Translations under genes and position numbers: made by a program
The notes under the pieces: generated by a model
Database searches by the model: none
Told to the model about the DNA's origin: nothing
What the model saw: the letters and a program-made list of their open reading frames with translations, nothing else
From: Treponema sp.
GTDB taxonomy: Bacteria; Spirochaetota; Spirochaetia; Treponematales; Breznakiellaceae
Direction: 5' to 3'
DNA length: 55,183 bases
Assembly (NCBI GenBank): GCA_031278715.1
Contig: JAITJW010000147.1
Location: 1 to 55,183, forward strand
In this document: in pieces, positions 33,338 to 42,370 of the stretch
Numbering within the stretch: the first letter of the stretch is position 1
Layout: each line of letters opens with the position of its first letter

Positions 33338-35203
33338 CTAAATTTCCCTTCCAGCAAACTGGCTGTTGTAAAGCTCCGCAAAAAATCCCTGTTTTTCAAG
33401 AAGTTCCCGGTGGGTACCCTGTTCCACAATATCACCGTCTTTTAATACCAGAATAAGGTCGGCATTTTTGATGGTGGAAAGCCGATGGGCTATGATAAAG
33501 CTGGTCCTGGATTTCATAAGGTTATCCATAGCTTTCTGAATAAGGCTCTCCGTGCGGGTGTCCACACTGCTGGTAGCTTCGTCAAGGATGAGGATTCCGG
33601 GGTCTGCAAGAATGGCCCTGGCTATAGTAAGGAGCTGCTTCTGACCCGCAGAGATATTGTCTGTTTCCTCATTGAGGATCATGCTGTAGCCCCCCGGCAG
33701 GGTCCGGATAAAATGATCCGCCTGGGCGGCACAGGCGGCTTCTTCAACTTCGGCATCGGATGCCTCCGGTCTGCTGTAACGGATATTTTCGGCAATGGTT
33801 CCGCTAAAAAGCCAGGTATCCTGGAGTACCATGCCAAAAAGGGAACGGAGGTCCTGCCGCGTGAATGACCTGATATCCCTGCCGTCTATGTAAATCGCCC
33901 CGGCCTGAGGATCGTAGAACCGCATGAGCAATTTTACGATGGTTGTCTTTCCCGCTCCGGTGGGCCCTACAATGGCGATTTTGTGGCCCGGTTCAACAAC
34001 GGAACTGAAATTACCAATGACAGGTTTTTCAGGATTGTAGCCAAAGCGGAGATGATCAAAAACTATCCGGCTCCGGGGGGAAGGCAGGGCCAGGGGTGCG
34101 GCACAGTCGGGGATCTCCTCTTTTTCGGCAAGGAATTCAAAAACCCGTTCCGCGGCGGCGGCCGTCTGCTGAAGTATGTTAGAGATGTTGGCGATATTGG
34201 TAAGAGGCTGGTTGAACGAGCGTATGTACTGGATAAATGCCTGGATACCGCCCACGGTCATGATCCCCCTGACGGCAAAGGCGCCACCGATGATACAAAC
34301 TACGGCGTAGGTCAAATTGCCGATAAAACCCGTAAGGGGCATGAGGAGCCCTGAAAGGAAATTGGATTTCCATGCCGCGTGGTAGAGGTCTTTGTTCAGG
34401 CTGTCGAAAGTTTTTACCGAATCGGCTTCACCGGAAAAGGCTTTGACCACAACATGACTTGAAAACATCTCTTCAATGTGGCCGTTCACCTTTCCCAGGC
34501 TGCGCTGCTGTTCCCTGAAAAGTTTCTGGGACATTTTGACAATAATGGTGATAAAGACAAACGACACCGAAAGGAACCCCACAGAAATAGTCGTGAGGAT
34601 CCAGTTCATGGAAATCATAATGGCAAGGATACCTATAGCGGTACAAAGGGAAGTGATGATCTGGGTAATACTCATGTTAAGGCTCTGGCCTACGGTATCA
34701 ACATCGTTGGTCAGCCGCGAAAGAACCTCACCGTGGGTAACGCCGTCAAAGAACGAGAAAGGCAGGCGGTGTATTTTCCTGCCGATGTCGTCCCGCATCT
34801 GGTAAATGGCTTTTACCGTAACTGCGGCCATGATAAAGCCCTGCAGCCAGCCGCACAGGGAGCTTACAACGTAGAGGACCAAAAGCTGGAGAAGGATAAC
34901 GCCTATCCGGTTAAAATCGACAACCCCTGTTCCCTGGAGGCTGCGGGTAAGACCGGCTATTATTTCATCGGTAACTTTTCCCATGATGGAAGGGCCCACA
35001 ACGGCGAAAACCGTCGAAAAAATGACCAGAATCCACACAACAATAATGGCGCCCAGGTAAGGCTTAAGGTAATCCGTAAGCTGCCGCATGGTACCCTTAA
35101 AGTCCTTGGCCCTGGCGCCCATCATGGCAAAGCGCCCGGGACCGCCGGGACCGGGGCCGCCGGGACCAGGACCCTGCTCCCGTGAAGTCCGCCGGTCACT
35201 CAT
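33338..35203 (-). CDS. ABC exporter, consensus subunit of a heterodimer (TM288/BmrD-like)
   Basis: A type I exporter half-transporter of 621 aa. After a Gly/Pro-rich leader come six membrane helices (about 50-335) and an ATPase domain (about 375-615) with Walker A GPTGAGKTT, signature NISAGQKQ, Walker B LILDEATSSVD with the catalytic Glu, and switch His in IIAHRLSTI. The ATP site residues are complete. The gene overlaps the preceding exporter gene (ATGA), so the two are made together and should pair. Substrate cannot be told; drugs, lipids or peptides are typical of the family. Confidence 0.9.
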   Translation of the reverse strand: MSDRRTSREQGPGPGGPGPGGPGRFAMMGARAKDFKGTMRQLTDYLKPYLGAIIVVWILVIFSTVFAVVGPSIMGKVTDEIIAGLTRSLQGTGVVDFNRIGVILLQLLVLYVVSSLCGWLQGFIMAAVTVKAIYQMRDDIGRKIHRLPFSFFDGVTHGEVLSRLTNDVDTVGQSLNMSITQIITSLCTAIGILAIMISMNWILTTISVGFLSVSFVFITIIVKMSQKLFREQQRSLGKVNGHIEEMFSSHVVVKAFSGEADSVKTFDSLNKDLYHAAWKSNFLSGLLMPLTGFIGNLTYAVVCIIGGAFAVRGIMTVGGIQAFIQYIRSFNQPLTNIANISNILQQTAAAAERVFEFLAEKEEIPDCAAPLALPSPRSRIVFDHLRFGYNPEKPVIGNFSSVVEPGHKIAIVGPTGAGKTTIVKLLMRFYDPQAGAIYIDGRDIRSFTRQDLRSLFGMVLQDTWLFSGTIAENIRYSRPEASDAEVEEAACAAQADHFIRTLPGGYSMILNEETDNISAGQKQLLTIARAILADPGILILDEATSSVDTRTESLIQKAMDNLMKSRTSFIIAHRLSTIKNADLILVLKDGDIVEQGTHRELLEKQGFFAELYNSQFAGREI

Positions 35204-37011
35204 ACCATTTCCTCCCGTGAAAGCTGGGATTCGGCGATCTCCCGGTATTCGGGGCTGGTCTCCAGAAGTTCCCGGTGGGTTCCCATACCGGCAATTCTGC
35301 CGTTGTCCAGAACAATTATTTTTTCGGCTCTCATAATAGTACCCACACGCTGGGCTACAATGATCTTTGCAGCATCCTTCCGTTTTTCCGATAAAGCCTT
35401 TCTAAGCCGTGCATCGGTGGAAAAATCCAGGGCGGAAAAACTGTCATCAAAAAGAAGAAGTCCCGGATTCCGTACCAGGGCCCTGGCAATGGAAAGCCGC
35501 TGCTTCTGGCCCCCCGAAAGGTTGGCCGCCCCCTGGGAAAGGAGGAATTCAAAGCCATTTTCCCTTTCATCTATAAAATCCAGCGCCTGGGCAATTTCGG
35601 CGCCCTCCTTAATCTCCGCAGCGGAGGCTTCTTTTTTTCCGTATCTTAGATTAAAGGAAACGGGGCCGGAAAGGAGGATGCTTTTTTGGGGCACGTAGCC
35701 GATGCGGGAACGAAGATCCTCCTGGGACAGTTCCCGTATATCAACACCATCAAGAAATATGGCACCGCTTGTAACATCGTAGAACCGCAGAATAAGATTG
35801 GCGATGGTAGACTTCCCCGAACCTGTCGGACCGATAATGGCGGTAGTCTCCCCCGGTTCCGCAGTAAAACTTATATCGGTCAGGGCATTGGCGGAACCTT
35901 CTTCATACCGGAAGGACACGTTCCTGAATTCAACCCGGCTGCCCCGCGGACGTGCCGTAAAGCTTCCGGCCTTTTCCGGATCTTTAATGGCAACCTCAGT
36001 ATTCAGCACCCGTGCAACACGGTCCGCAGAAACCGCCGTGCGGGGCAGCATAATGAACATCATGGAAAGGAACATGAAAGAAAAGATAATGTGCATGGCG
36101 TACTGCATAAAAGCCATCATACCGCCCACATCCATAGTACCCAGGGCAATCCGGTGAGAACCTATCCAGATAATGGCCAGTATAAGGCCATTCATAATAA
36201 GCTGCATCAGGGGGAACTGGAGCGCCATAATCCGGTTTATCGACAAATTTACCGCAGTAAGTTCACGGTTGACGCCATTGAACCTCTTTTCTTCGAGCCG
36301 CTCTTTTCCAAAGGCCCGGATCACCATGAGGCCGTTCAGGGTTTCCCTGGCTGTACGGTTAAGCCGGTCTACCAGCGTCTGAATAAGCCGGAATTTCGGC
36401 ATTGCTATGGACATAATGGTAATTACCATACCCATAAGAACGACCACCGCAAGGATAATGATCCAGCTCATGGACGGCGCCGTGCTTACAGCCATAATGA
36501 TGCTTCCCACACCCATGATTGGCGCGTAACAGAGCATCCTGATGCCCATGACAAAGATTCCCTGTATCTGGTTGATGTCATTGGTACACCGGGTAATAAG
36601 GGAAGCCGTGGAAAACGAGTCAAATTCCCTGTTGGAAAAATATTCCACTTTCTCAAATACCGCGTATCTGAGATCCCGGGCCACACCGGCGGCCATTTTT
36701 GTGGAGAAAAAGTCCACCCCAATCGCCGCGGCGCCCCCGCCCAGTGCAACGGCAAGCATGCCAAGACCTATGCCGGCAATAGAAGCGTCTTCTTCGGACA
36801 GGGAAACCGTATTGACCCTTAAAACCTCGTTCACCAGGCGCGAAAGAAGGCTGGGCAGCACAAGATCGCACATGGCCTGGACAAACAACATTCCCACAGC
36901 CAGTACAAGAAGAGGTACAAAAGGCCGTAAATACCGCAGCAGTCCTCTCATGTCGTCTATTTCCTCCAGGTTATGATAGGCGTCACAATTCGTTTTGTCA
37001 ACATCACACAT
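35200..37011 (-). CDS. ABC exporter, degenerate-site subunit of a heterodimer (TM287/BmrC-like)
   Basis: Six membrane helices (about 22-325) and an ATPase domain (about 365-600). Walker A GPTGSGKST and signature NLSGGQKQR are normal, but Walker B reads LLLFDDSFSALD, with Asp instead of catalytic Glu, and the switch His is replaced by Gln in IVAQRVGTIM. This same pair of changes marks the degenerate-site partner in heterodimeric exporters such as TM287/288. It is therefore expected to need the downstream subunit for transport. The sequence upstream (37012-37413) contains a 40-codon minus-strand frame at 37048-37170 that I do not trust, a palindrome and the promoter of the next operon. Confidence 0.9.
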   Translation of the reverse strand: MCDVDKTNCDAYHNLEEIDDMRGLLRYLRPFVPLLVLAVGMLFVQAMCDLVLPSLLSRLVNEVLRVNTVSLSEEDASIAGIGLGMLAVALGGGAAAIGVDFFSTKMAAGVARDLRYAVFEKVEYFSNREFDSFSTASLITRCTNDINQIQGIFVMGIRMLCYAPIMGVGSIIMAVSTAPSMSWIIILAVVVLMGMVITIMSIAMPKFRLIQTLVDRLNRTARETLNGLMVIRAFGKERLEEKRFNGVNRELTAVNLSINRIMALQFPLMQLIMNGLILAIIWIGSHRIALGTMDVGGMMAFMQYAMHIIFSFMFLSMMFIMLPRTAVSADRVARVLNTEVAIKDPEKAGSFTARPRGSRVEFRNVSFRYEEGSANALTDISFTAEPGETTAIIGPTGSGKSTIANLILRFYDVTSGAIFLDGVDIRELSQEDLRSRIGYVPQKSILLSGPVSFNLRYGKKEASAAEIKEGAEIAQALDFIDERENGFEFLLSQGAANLSGGQKQRLSIARALVRNPGLLLFDDSFSALDFSTDARLRKALSEKRKDAAKIIVAQRVGTIMRAEKIIVLDNGRIAGMGTHRELLETSPEYREIAESQLSREEMV

Positions 37012-37179
37012 CGTTCATTGCCAGCGGTCCAGACGGCTTATGGCAGCTTATGGATCAAGGCGGGAATCTCCGCCGGTCCGGGCGCCCGCCTTATCCTTAT
37101 CTGGAACCGGAACATTTTCGGAAAATCGGGCCTCCCCGGCAGGCCGCCTTAAAACAAGGAGGTCGTTCATTTTTAAGGC

Positions 37180-37215
37180 AGTCTGTCCATAATGTGTCTA
37201 CATTATGGACAGACT
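37180..37215. repeat. Perfect 16-bp inverted repeat, loop GTCT
   Basis: AGTCTGTCCATAATGT (37180-37195), GTCT, ACATTATGGACAGACT (37200-37215). It lies between the divergent ABC exporter operon and the chemoreceptor operon. It could be an operator of dyad type or a small palindromic repeat; no T run follows on either side. Confidence 0.6.
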
Positions 37216-37366
37216 CTCATTATATGGATTTTTAGGATAAATTCGGGTCTCTTTCCGCATTAGTGCCAAATACAGAATTACTGATCTCTATTCACTTATA
37301 TTTTTGTTAATTTCCGCTAAAAACGATCAATTTTTTCCATTCGACAAAAATAATGAATAAAATCAG

Positions 37367-37395
37367 TTGACCAAATTGAAAATATTATTTATAGT
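37367..37395 (+). promoter_or_regulatory. Promoter of the small ORF-chemoreceptor operon
   Basis: TTGACC (37367-37372), 17-bp spacer, TATAGT (37390-37395), set in a very AT-rich stretch. The transcript would start near 37402, 12 bases before the small gene at 37414. Confidence 0.6.
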
Positions 37396-37413
37396 GTGGA
37401 GGTGATTTAGAGA

Positions 37414-37581
37414 ATGATTGAGCCCGAACGATTAAGAGCTATTGCAATACGCCAGAAAGAAAATGATAACACCATAGTTATAAAGCATCTCGATGATCGT
37501 GCTGTGACGGCCGTCATCTGCACTTATTCCACAGAGATAAGGATGCAAGGCCGGAAATCATTTTGGAAGGTACGTGGATAA
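37414..37581 (+). CDS. Small protein, 55 aa, upstream of a chemoreceptor
   Basis: ATG 37414 is preceded by GGAGGTGAT at good spacing and by a strong promoter. The product begins [20 protein letters not shown] and ends RKSFWKVRG. It is soluble and basic, without signal peptide. The stop is 43 bp before the chemoreceptor start, so both should lie on one mRNA. No family is recognised; a leader peptide or a small regulatory partner of the receptor is possible. Confidence 0.5.
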   Translation: MIEPERLRAIAIRQKENDNTIVIKHLDDRAVTAVICTYSTEIRMQGRKSFWKVRG

Positions 37582-37624
37582 ACGGATTCCCGTATTATTT
37601 TGCCAGGTAGAGAGGAGAAAAGAA

Positions 37625-39814
37625 ATGAAAATTGGGAAAAAAATTATTCTGGTTGTCGCGGCTTTAAATATCATTGGCATTAGTATTCTGGCCCTTATAA
37701 CCATGCAGCGGACCCGCGCTGAATTCTCGCGGGTCATGGACGACAGTACGGCCATGCTGGCCGGGCAGTACAGCCGGGAAATTCAGATTAAGCTGGAAGT
37801 GTACCTGGATACCGTCCGGGCCATTGCCGAGGTGATGGAAGAATACGAAGCCATACATACCGACAGGCGGCGTTTTCTCTTTGACTCCTTCCTGCAGGGA
37901 ATAGCCGAAAGGAACCCCGACATCATCGGCGCCTGGAGCTGCTGGGAGCCGAACGCGCTGGACGGCATGGACAGCGAATACGTGAATACTCCGGGAACCG
38001 ACAGTACCGGACGCTACATCTCCTATTGGTACTGGTCGGGCGGTAAGGTGGTAGTAGAACCTTTGAGCGATTACACTACCAATGATTATTACCAGCTTCC
38101 CTTCAAAACCGGGGAAGAGGTAATTATAGAGCCCCACAAATATATGACGGGCAACAAGGAAATATTGGTTATCAGTCTCGCGGTTCCCATAAAAAATAAC
38201 GGACGGGTTGTGGGGGTAATAGGCATCGACATAGACCTGTCGATAATAGAGGGCATTGTGAGCGGCCTTAGGCCTTTTGGCGACGGGGTGGCTGCCGCTT
38301 TCTCAAACAAGGGGATCGTCGTCGGCCATTTTGATTCCTCCCGTTTGGGGAAGCAGATGAGGGATACCGAACAGGATATGGCCGGCGCCTTGCTCCCCGA
38401 TTTTGCCGCGGCAATTGAGGCGGGCAGACCTTACCATTTTGTGGTTCAGCAGCCTGGCTTTAACAACGATATGTATGTCCAGACCGTCCCCATTACGATT
38501 GGAAAAACATCAACCAAATGGGCCCTGGCCGTTGGCTGTTCTGAAAAAACCATCATGGCGCCGGTTATCGATCTTATGTTCGTTACTATTATTGTCGGCA
38601 TGGCGGTTATACTGGCGATCTGTCTGGGCGCCTTTTTTATGTCCCGTACTATCAGTAAACCCATTGTTTACACAATGAACATGCTCAAGGATATTTCAGA
38701 AGGTGAAGGGGATCTGACCCGCAGCCTTACGGTGAACACAAAAGATGAGATGGAAGAACTGGCCCATTATTTTAATCTTACCCTGGAAAAAATCAGGAAC
38801 CTTGTGGTGGTCATCAAGCAGAAGGCCATATCCCTCTTTGACACCGGCAACGAACTTGCCGGTAATATGACCGAAACCGCCGCCGCCATAAATGAGATTA
38901 CCACCAATGTCCAGAGCATCAAGGGCCGGGTGTTAAACCAGAGCGCCGGTGTTACCGAAACCAACGCTGTTATGGAACGGGTAATGGTTAACATTGAAAA
39001 ACTATCGGGTCATATTGAAAAACAGAGTGATTATGTCTCCCAGTCAAGTACCGCCATTGAAGAAATGACGGGTAATATCAGATCGGTCGCGGTAACTTTG
39101 GAACAGAACACCCGGAGCGTCCAGGAGCTTAAGGAATCCTCAGAAGTGGGCCGCTCCAGCGTGGGGGAAGTATCCGCCGACATACAGGAAATCAACCGGG
39201 AATCCGAGGGACTTTTAGAGATAAACACCGTGATGGAAAATATCGCCAGCCAGACCAATCTTCTGTCCATGAACGCCGCCATAGAAGCCGCCCATGCAGG
39301 AGAAGCGGGGAAGGGCTTTGCGGTGGTGGCGGATGAGATACGCAAACTGGCGGAAAGCTCTGCGGAGCAGAGCAAGACCATCGGCGGGGTGCTCAAGAAG
39401 ATCAAGGGAAGCATCGACAAGATAATAAAAGGCACGGACAATGTACTTTTAAAATTCGAGGCGATAGAGAACAGTGTAAAAACTGTATCGGATCAGGCGC
39501 AGAACATACGTTCCGCCATGGAAGAACAGGAGACAGGGAGCCGCCAGATACTGGATGTGATCAATATCCTGAATGAAATAACCGGACAGGTTAAAGACGG
39601 GTCTATCGAAATGCTGGATGGGAGCAAAGAAGTTATTCTGGAAAGCAGGAATCTTGAACTGGTAACCCAGGAGATCGCCAGCGGAATGAACGAAATGGCG
39701 ATTGGAGCTGAACAGATCAATGTAGCGGTAACGCGGGTCAACACCATAAGCGGCCAAAACAAGGAAAACATTGATGTTCTGGTACAGGAGGTATCAAAAT
39801 TCAAGGTAGGCTAG
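37625..39814 (+). CDS. Methyl-accepting chemotaxis protein with dCache sensor
   Basis: Transmembrane chemoreceptor of 729 aa. Membrane segment 1 is about residues 7-27. An extracytoplasmic dCache-type domain (about 33-310) is marked by [42 protein letters not shown] and [18 protein letters not shown]; such domains bind amino acids, polyamines or other small ligands. Membrane segment 2 (about 320-345), HAMP, and a long coiled-coil signalling domain follow, with hairpin tip [37 protein letters not shown]. No C-terminal CheR-binding pentapeptide is seen. ATG 37625 is chosen for its GAGAGGAGAAAAGAA site. The stop TAG is part of the dispersed repeat GCTAGCAGCCTG. Confidence 0.93.
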   Translation: MKIGKKIILVVAALNIIGISILALITMQRTRAEFSRVMDDSTAMLAGQYSREIQIKLEVYLDTVRAIAEVMEEYEAIHTDRRRFLFDSFLQGIAERNPDIIGAWSCWEPNALDGMDSEYVNTPGTDSTGRYISYWYWSGGKVVVEPLSDYTTNDYYQLPFKTGEEVIIEPHKYMTGNKEILVISLAVPIKNNGRVVGVIGIDIDLSIIEGIVSGLRPFGDGVAAAFSNKGIVVGHFDSSRLGKQMRDTEQDMAGALLPDFAAAIEAGRPYHFVVQQPGFNNDMYVQTVPITIGKTSTKWALAVGCSEKTIMAPVIDLMFVTIIVGMAVILAICLGAFFMSRTISKPIVYTMNMLKDISEGEGDLTRSLTVNTKDEMEELAHYFNLTLEKIRNLVVVIKQKAISLFDTGNELAGNMTETAAAINEITTNVQSIKGRVLNQSAGVTETNAVMERVMVNIEKLSGHIEKQSDYVSQSSTAIEEMTGNIRSVAVTLEQNTRSVQELKESSEVGRSSVGEVSADIQEINRESEGLLEINTVMENIASQTNLLSMNAAIEAAHAGEAGKGFAVVADEIRKLAESSAEQSKTIGGVLKKIKGSIDKIIKGTDNVLLKFEAIENSVKTVSDQAQNIRSAMEEQETGSRQILDVINILNEITGQVKDGSIEMLDGSKEVILESRNLELVTQEIASGMNEMAIGAEQINVAVTRVNTISGQNKENIDVLVQEVSKFKVG

Positions 39815-39822
39815 CAGCCTGT
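39810..39822 (+). repeat. Partial dispersed repeat GCTAGCAGCCTGT
   Basis: Thirteen-base copy of the repeat core. Its TAG (39812-39814) terminates the chemoreceptor gene, just as the copy at 8056-8075 terminates the TPR gene. Confidence 0.6.
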
Positions 39823-39923
39823 GTAGCCCTGTAATGTACGGTTTCCGGCACAGGACGTGTGAAAACGCGCCCTGTGTTTGGTTCTTCTGTTCGCTGCTTT
39901 GCTGCGTTACCGCGGGGATACGC

Positions 39924-40171
39924 ATGAAAAAGATTCAGACGGCAGCGGCCCCTGCCGCTATCGGACCCTATTCCCAGGGTTTTGTATCGGGGGACTTTGT
40001 ATTCACATCGGGCCAGATACCCCTTTCCTGGCGGACATGAACGACTTTACCGTCTTTAACGAAATTTACACAAAATACTTCCCCGGAAAACCCGCCCGCT
40101 CCACAGTAGCAGTCCGCCAGCTTCCCAAAAACGCACTGGTAGAGATTGAAGCGATAGCCGAACATGAATAA
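39924..40171 (+). pseudogene. RidA/YjgF-family gene with internal deletion
   Basis: The front reads [20 protein letters not shown] then [15 protein letters not shown], the normal start of a RidA enamine/imine deaminase, but stops at 40040. Shifted by one frame, the normal C-terminal part [40 protein letters not shown] and AEHE follows to 40171. The central 40 or so residues, including the helix, are missing and the joint changes frame. The gene is therefore inactive. Intact family members are about 125 aa. Confidence 0.85.
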
Positions 40172-40193
40172 ACCGGGAACATGAATAAACCGG
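40160..40193 (+). repeat. Perfect 17-bp tandem duplication
   Basis: GAACATGAATAAACCGG occurs twice head to tail (40160-40176 and 40177-40193). It covers the stop codon of the RidA remnant. A fresh duplication such as this fits slippage at a decaying site. Confidence 0.8.
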
Positions 40194-40269
40194 CCGGCAG
40201 TCTGTTGCACCAGCAGCCTGCCGGGAAGGAAATTAAGCCCGTTGATGTAGACACGCCGGCCCTGCCGCA

Positions 40270-41262
40270 CTACTCCTTTTTCAGAGCGCTGTCAAAGGCC
40301 ACTTCGGACGGGGGAAAGTCGATTTTACGGACAAATTCGCAGGCCTCCCGCGCGCCGTGGTCCCGGTCCATGCCGGAATCTTCCCATTCCACCGAAAGGG
40401 GCCCCTGGTAGCCAATGGCGTTGAGTTCCCGAATGATGTTTTCAAAATCCACATCCCCGTGACCCAGGGAACGGAAATTCCAGCCCCGGCGCGTATCCCC
40501 AAATGTGATGTGGGAGCCAAGGATTCCGGCCTTACCGTCCAGAGTAACGGCAGCATCCTTCATGTGAACATGGTAGATCCGGTCCGCAAAATCCCGGATA
40601 AAGATCACCGGGCTAACCCCCTGCCACTGCAAATGGGAGGGATCAAAGTTAAAGCCCAGAGTGGGCCGGTAATCGAACTCTTTAAGAAGCCGCTGGGCCG
40701 TGTAGTAATCGAAAGCTATTTCCGTGGGGTGTACCTCCAGGGCAAAACGGATACCCAGACGGTCAAACTCGTCAAAAATGGGAGACCAGAGCCGTACAAT
40801 GTCCTTAAAGGCATTATCGATCATCTCCTCACTGGTCTGGGGGAAGGAGTACCAGTACTTCCAGACAGGACTTCCCATAAAACCGTTCACCACGGTAACT
40901 CCCATGTTCTTCGCAGTTCCGGCAATAAGCTTCATCTCCGCAACAGCCCATTCCCGAATCTCCTCCGGCTTACCCGCCAGACGGTTGGGGGCAAAACCGT
41001 CAAGCCGGGGGTCCCACAGGTCCCCTACGCACTGACCAATCAGGTGCCCGCTTACGGCCCAGCATGTAAGGCCGTGAGCAGCCAGCGTTGCCTTGCGGCC
41101 CTCCACGTAGGCAGGATCGGAAACCGCCCTGCGGGGTTCCAGATGATCCCCCCAGCAGGCTATCTCGATTCCGTCATAGCCAAAAGATTTCATCTTGGTG
41201 CAGAGCGTTTCAAAGGGCAGATCCGCCCATTGACCCGAAAAAATAGTTACCGGCCGTGCCAT
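40270..41262 (-). CDS. Sugar phosphate isomerase/epimerase (xylose-isomerase-like TIM barrel), 330 aa
   Basis: ATG 41262 follows a strong GTCAGGAGGAGCCT site; the frame stays open to 41481 but that part is repeat DNA. TIM-barrel metal-site features: GYDGIEIACWGDHLEPRRA, FALEVHPTEIAFDYYTA with Glu, LGFNFDPSHLQWQGV with Asp and His, IYHVHMKDAAVTL, GHGDVDFENIIRELNAIGY and LSVEWEDSGMD with Glu. This is the AP-endonuclease-2/IolE-like family, which isomerises or epimerises sugars and inositol derivatives. No sugar kinase or transporter lies next to it to suggest the substrate. Confidence 0.85.
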   Translation of the reverse strand: MARPVTIFSGQWADLPFETLCTKMKSFGYDGIEIACWGDHLEPRRAVSDPAYVEGRKATLAAHGLTCWAVSGHLIGQCVGDLWDPRLDGFAPNRLAGKPEEIREWAVAEMKLIAGTAKNMGVTVVNGFMGSPVWKYWYSFPQTSEEMIDNAFKDIVRLWSPIFDEFDRLGIRFALEVHPTEIAFDYYTAQRLLKEFDYRPTLGFNFDPSHLQWQGVSPVIFIRDFADRIYHVHMKDAAVTLDGKAGILGSHITFGDTRRGWNFRSLGHGDVDFENIIRELNAIGYQGPLSVEWEDSGMDRDHGAREACEFVRKIDFPPSEVAFDSALKKE

Positions 41263-41370
41263 AGGCTCCTCCTGACGCCAGCCTTCAAAAGACAGGCTTG
41301 TATATACCGGGCCACAGCCCGGATGATCCATAACGAGCATAGTGTCCCCGAAAAACGCCGGGGACGCAAG

Positions 41371-41412
41371 ACACCGCCCAGCAGACACCGCCCAGCAGAC
41401 ACCGCCCAGCAG
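41371..41412. repeat. Three tandem 14-bp units inside a dispersed-repeat area
   Basis: ACACCGCCCAGCAG occurs three times (41371-41384, 41385-41398, 41399-41412) and runs into CAGCAGCCTGTTTG and, after GCGCGAAGCGCAACAAAC, CAGCAGCCTGTTCC. The last part is a second, inverted arrangement of the dispersed repeat core. Confidence 0.75.
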
Positions 41413-41490
41413 CCTGTTTGGTCTTGGGCGCGAAGCGCAACAAACAGCAGCCTGTTCCAGGGCCGGCCCTGACACCGACAACTTTTATAT

Positions 41491-41519
41491 TTGACGTACC
41501 CGGACATCTATGCTATAAT
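41491..41519 (+). promoter_or_regulatory. Promoter of the tatD-led operon
   Basis: TTGACG (41491-41496), 17-bp spacer, TATAAT (41514-41519), with a perfect -10 box. The expected start is near 41526, giving a 49-nt leader before ATG 41575. Confidence 0.7.
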
Positions 41520-41574
41520 AGTGATAATCCAGTTTGGAAAAAGTTTAAAACGTTTCTTTGTCTTTGGAAAAGCC

Positions 41575-42351
41575 ATGCAATATTTTGATACTCATGCCCA
41601 TCTGGGGCTTATTGTTGATGACCCTATCGAGCAACTCATCGTAATCCAGGAGGCCAGAGCCGCCCAGGTTACCCGAATTGTGTCCATCTGCAACAGCCTC
41701 CACGATTTCTCCACCGTGTACAACAACCTTAAGTCCGCAACCCACGTGTACCACGCCATAGGGGTAAGCCCCTCAGAAGTACAGAACCCCGGCAAAAACT
41801 GGACACAGATCGTCGAACAAAACGCCCATCTGCCCCGAATCGTAGCCATCGGGGAGATCGGCCTGGACTACTACCGCAAATTTGGGGACAAAAATTCCCA
41901 AATCGAGCTGTTTATCACCCAGCTCGACATGGCTTCCAAGCTAAACCTGCCCGTAGTTATCCATAACCGTGAAGCAGGACACGACGTTCTGGACATCCTT
42001 AAAGACCGCATGCCCCCCCGCGGCGGCGTCTTCCACTGCTATTCCGAGACCGCGGAGTACGCCAAACGGGCCCTTAACCTCAACCTCTACTTCTCATTCG
42101 CGGGTAATTTGACCTACCGGAACGCCAGAAACCTCCACGAAACCATAAAAGTCCTCCCCCTTGACCGCGTCCTTATCGAGTCGGAAAGCCCCTTCATGGT
42201 CCCCGCCGAACACCGCGGCAAACGCAACATGCCCAAATACCTGCCCCTTACAGCCCGGTTTATGGCGGAAATGCTGGATATCGACGAAGAAAGCCTGGCA
42301 GCCCACCTGTGGGACAACGCCAACCGGTTCTTCGGCCTCCCCGCAGAATAA
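41575..42351 (+). CDS. TatD-family metal-dependent hydrolase (DNase)
   Basis: A TIM-barrel hydrolase of 258 aa. Metal-binding motifs: FDTHAHLG, AIGEIGLDYYRK, LPVVIHNREAG and VFHCYSE. The last motif, normally ETDAP, reads ESESPFM, so the usual aspartate is replaced by glutamate. The front hydrophobic stretch before ATG 41575 is promoter DNA rather than coding. TatD enzymes act as 3'-5' exonucleases or repair/quality nucleases in the cytoplasm. The gene opens a plus-strand run with dus, hyi, rhomboid and a secreted protein. Confidence 0.87.
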   Translation: MQYFDTHAHLGLIVDDPIEQLIVIQEARAAQVTRIVSICNSLHDFSTVYNNLKSATHVYHAIGVSPSEVQNPGKNWTQIVEQNAHLPRIVAIGEIGLDYYRKFGDKNSQIELFITQLDMASKLNLPVVIHNREAGHDVLDILKDRMPPRGGVFHCYSETAEYAKRALNLNLYFSFAGNLTYRNARNLHETIKVLPLDRVLIESESPFMVPAEHRGKRNMPKYLPLTARFMAEMLDIDEESLAAHLWDNANRFFGLPAE

Positions 42352-42370
42352 AATCCATGATGAATCATGA

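Noticed and set aside
35686-36822. A 378-codon plus-strand open frame
   Set aside because: Antisense to the ABC exporter subunit; His/Asn-rich and motif-free.
37048-37170. A 40-codon minus-strand frame upstream of the ABC exporters
   Set aside because: No ribosome site and a composition like the surrounding non-coding DNA; no recognisable features.
41371-41412. CRISPR-like array
   Set aside because: The 14-bp units are directly abutting with no spacers, and no cas gene is near.
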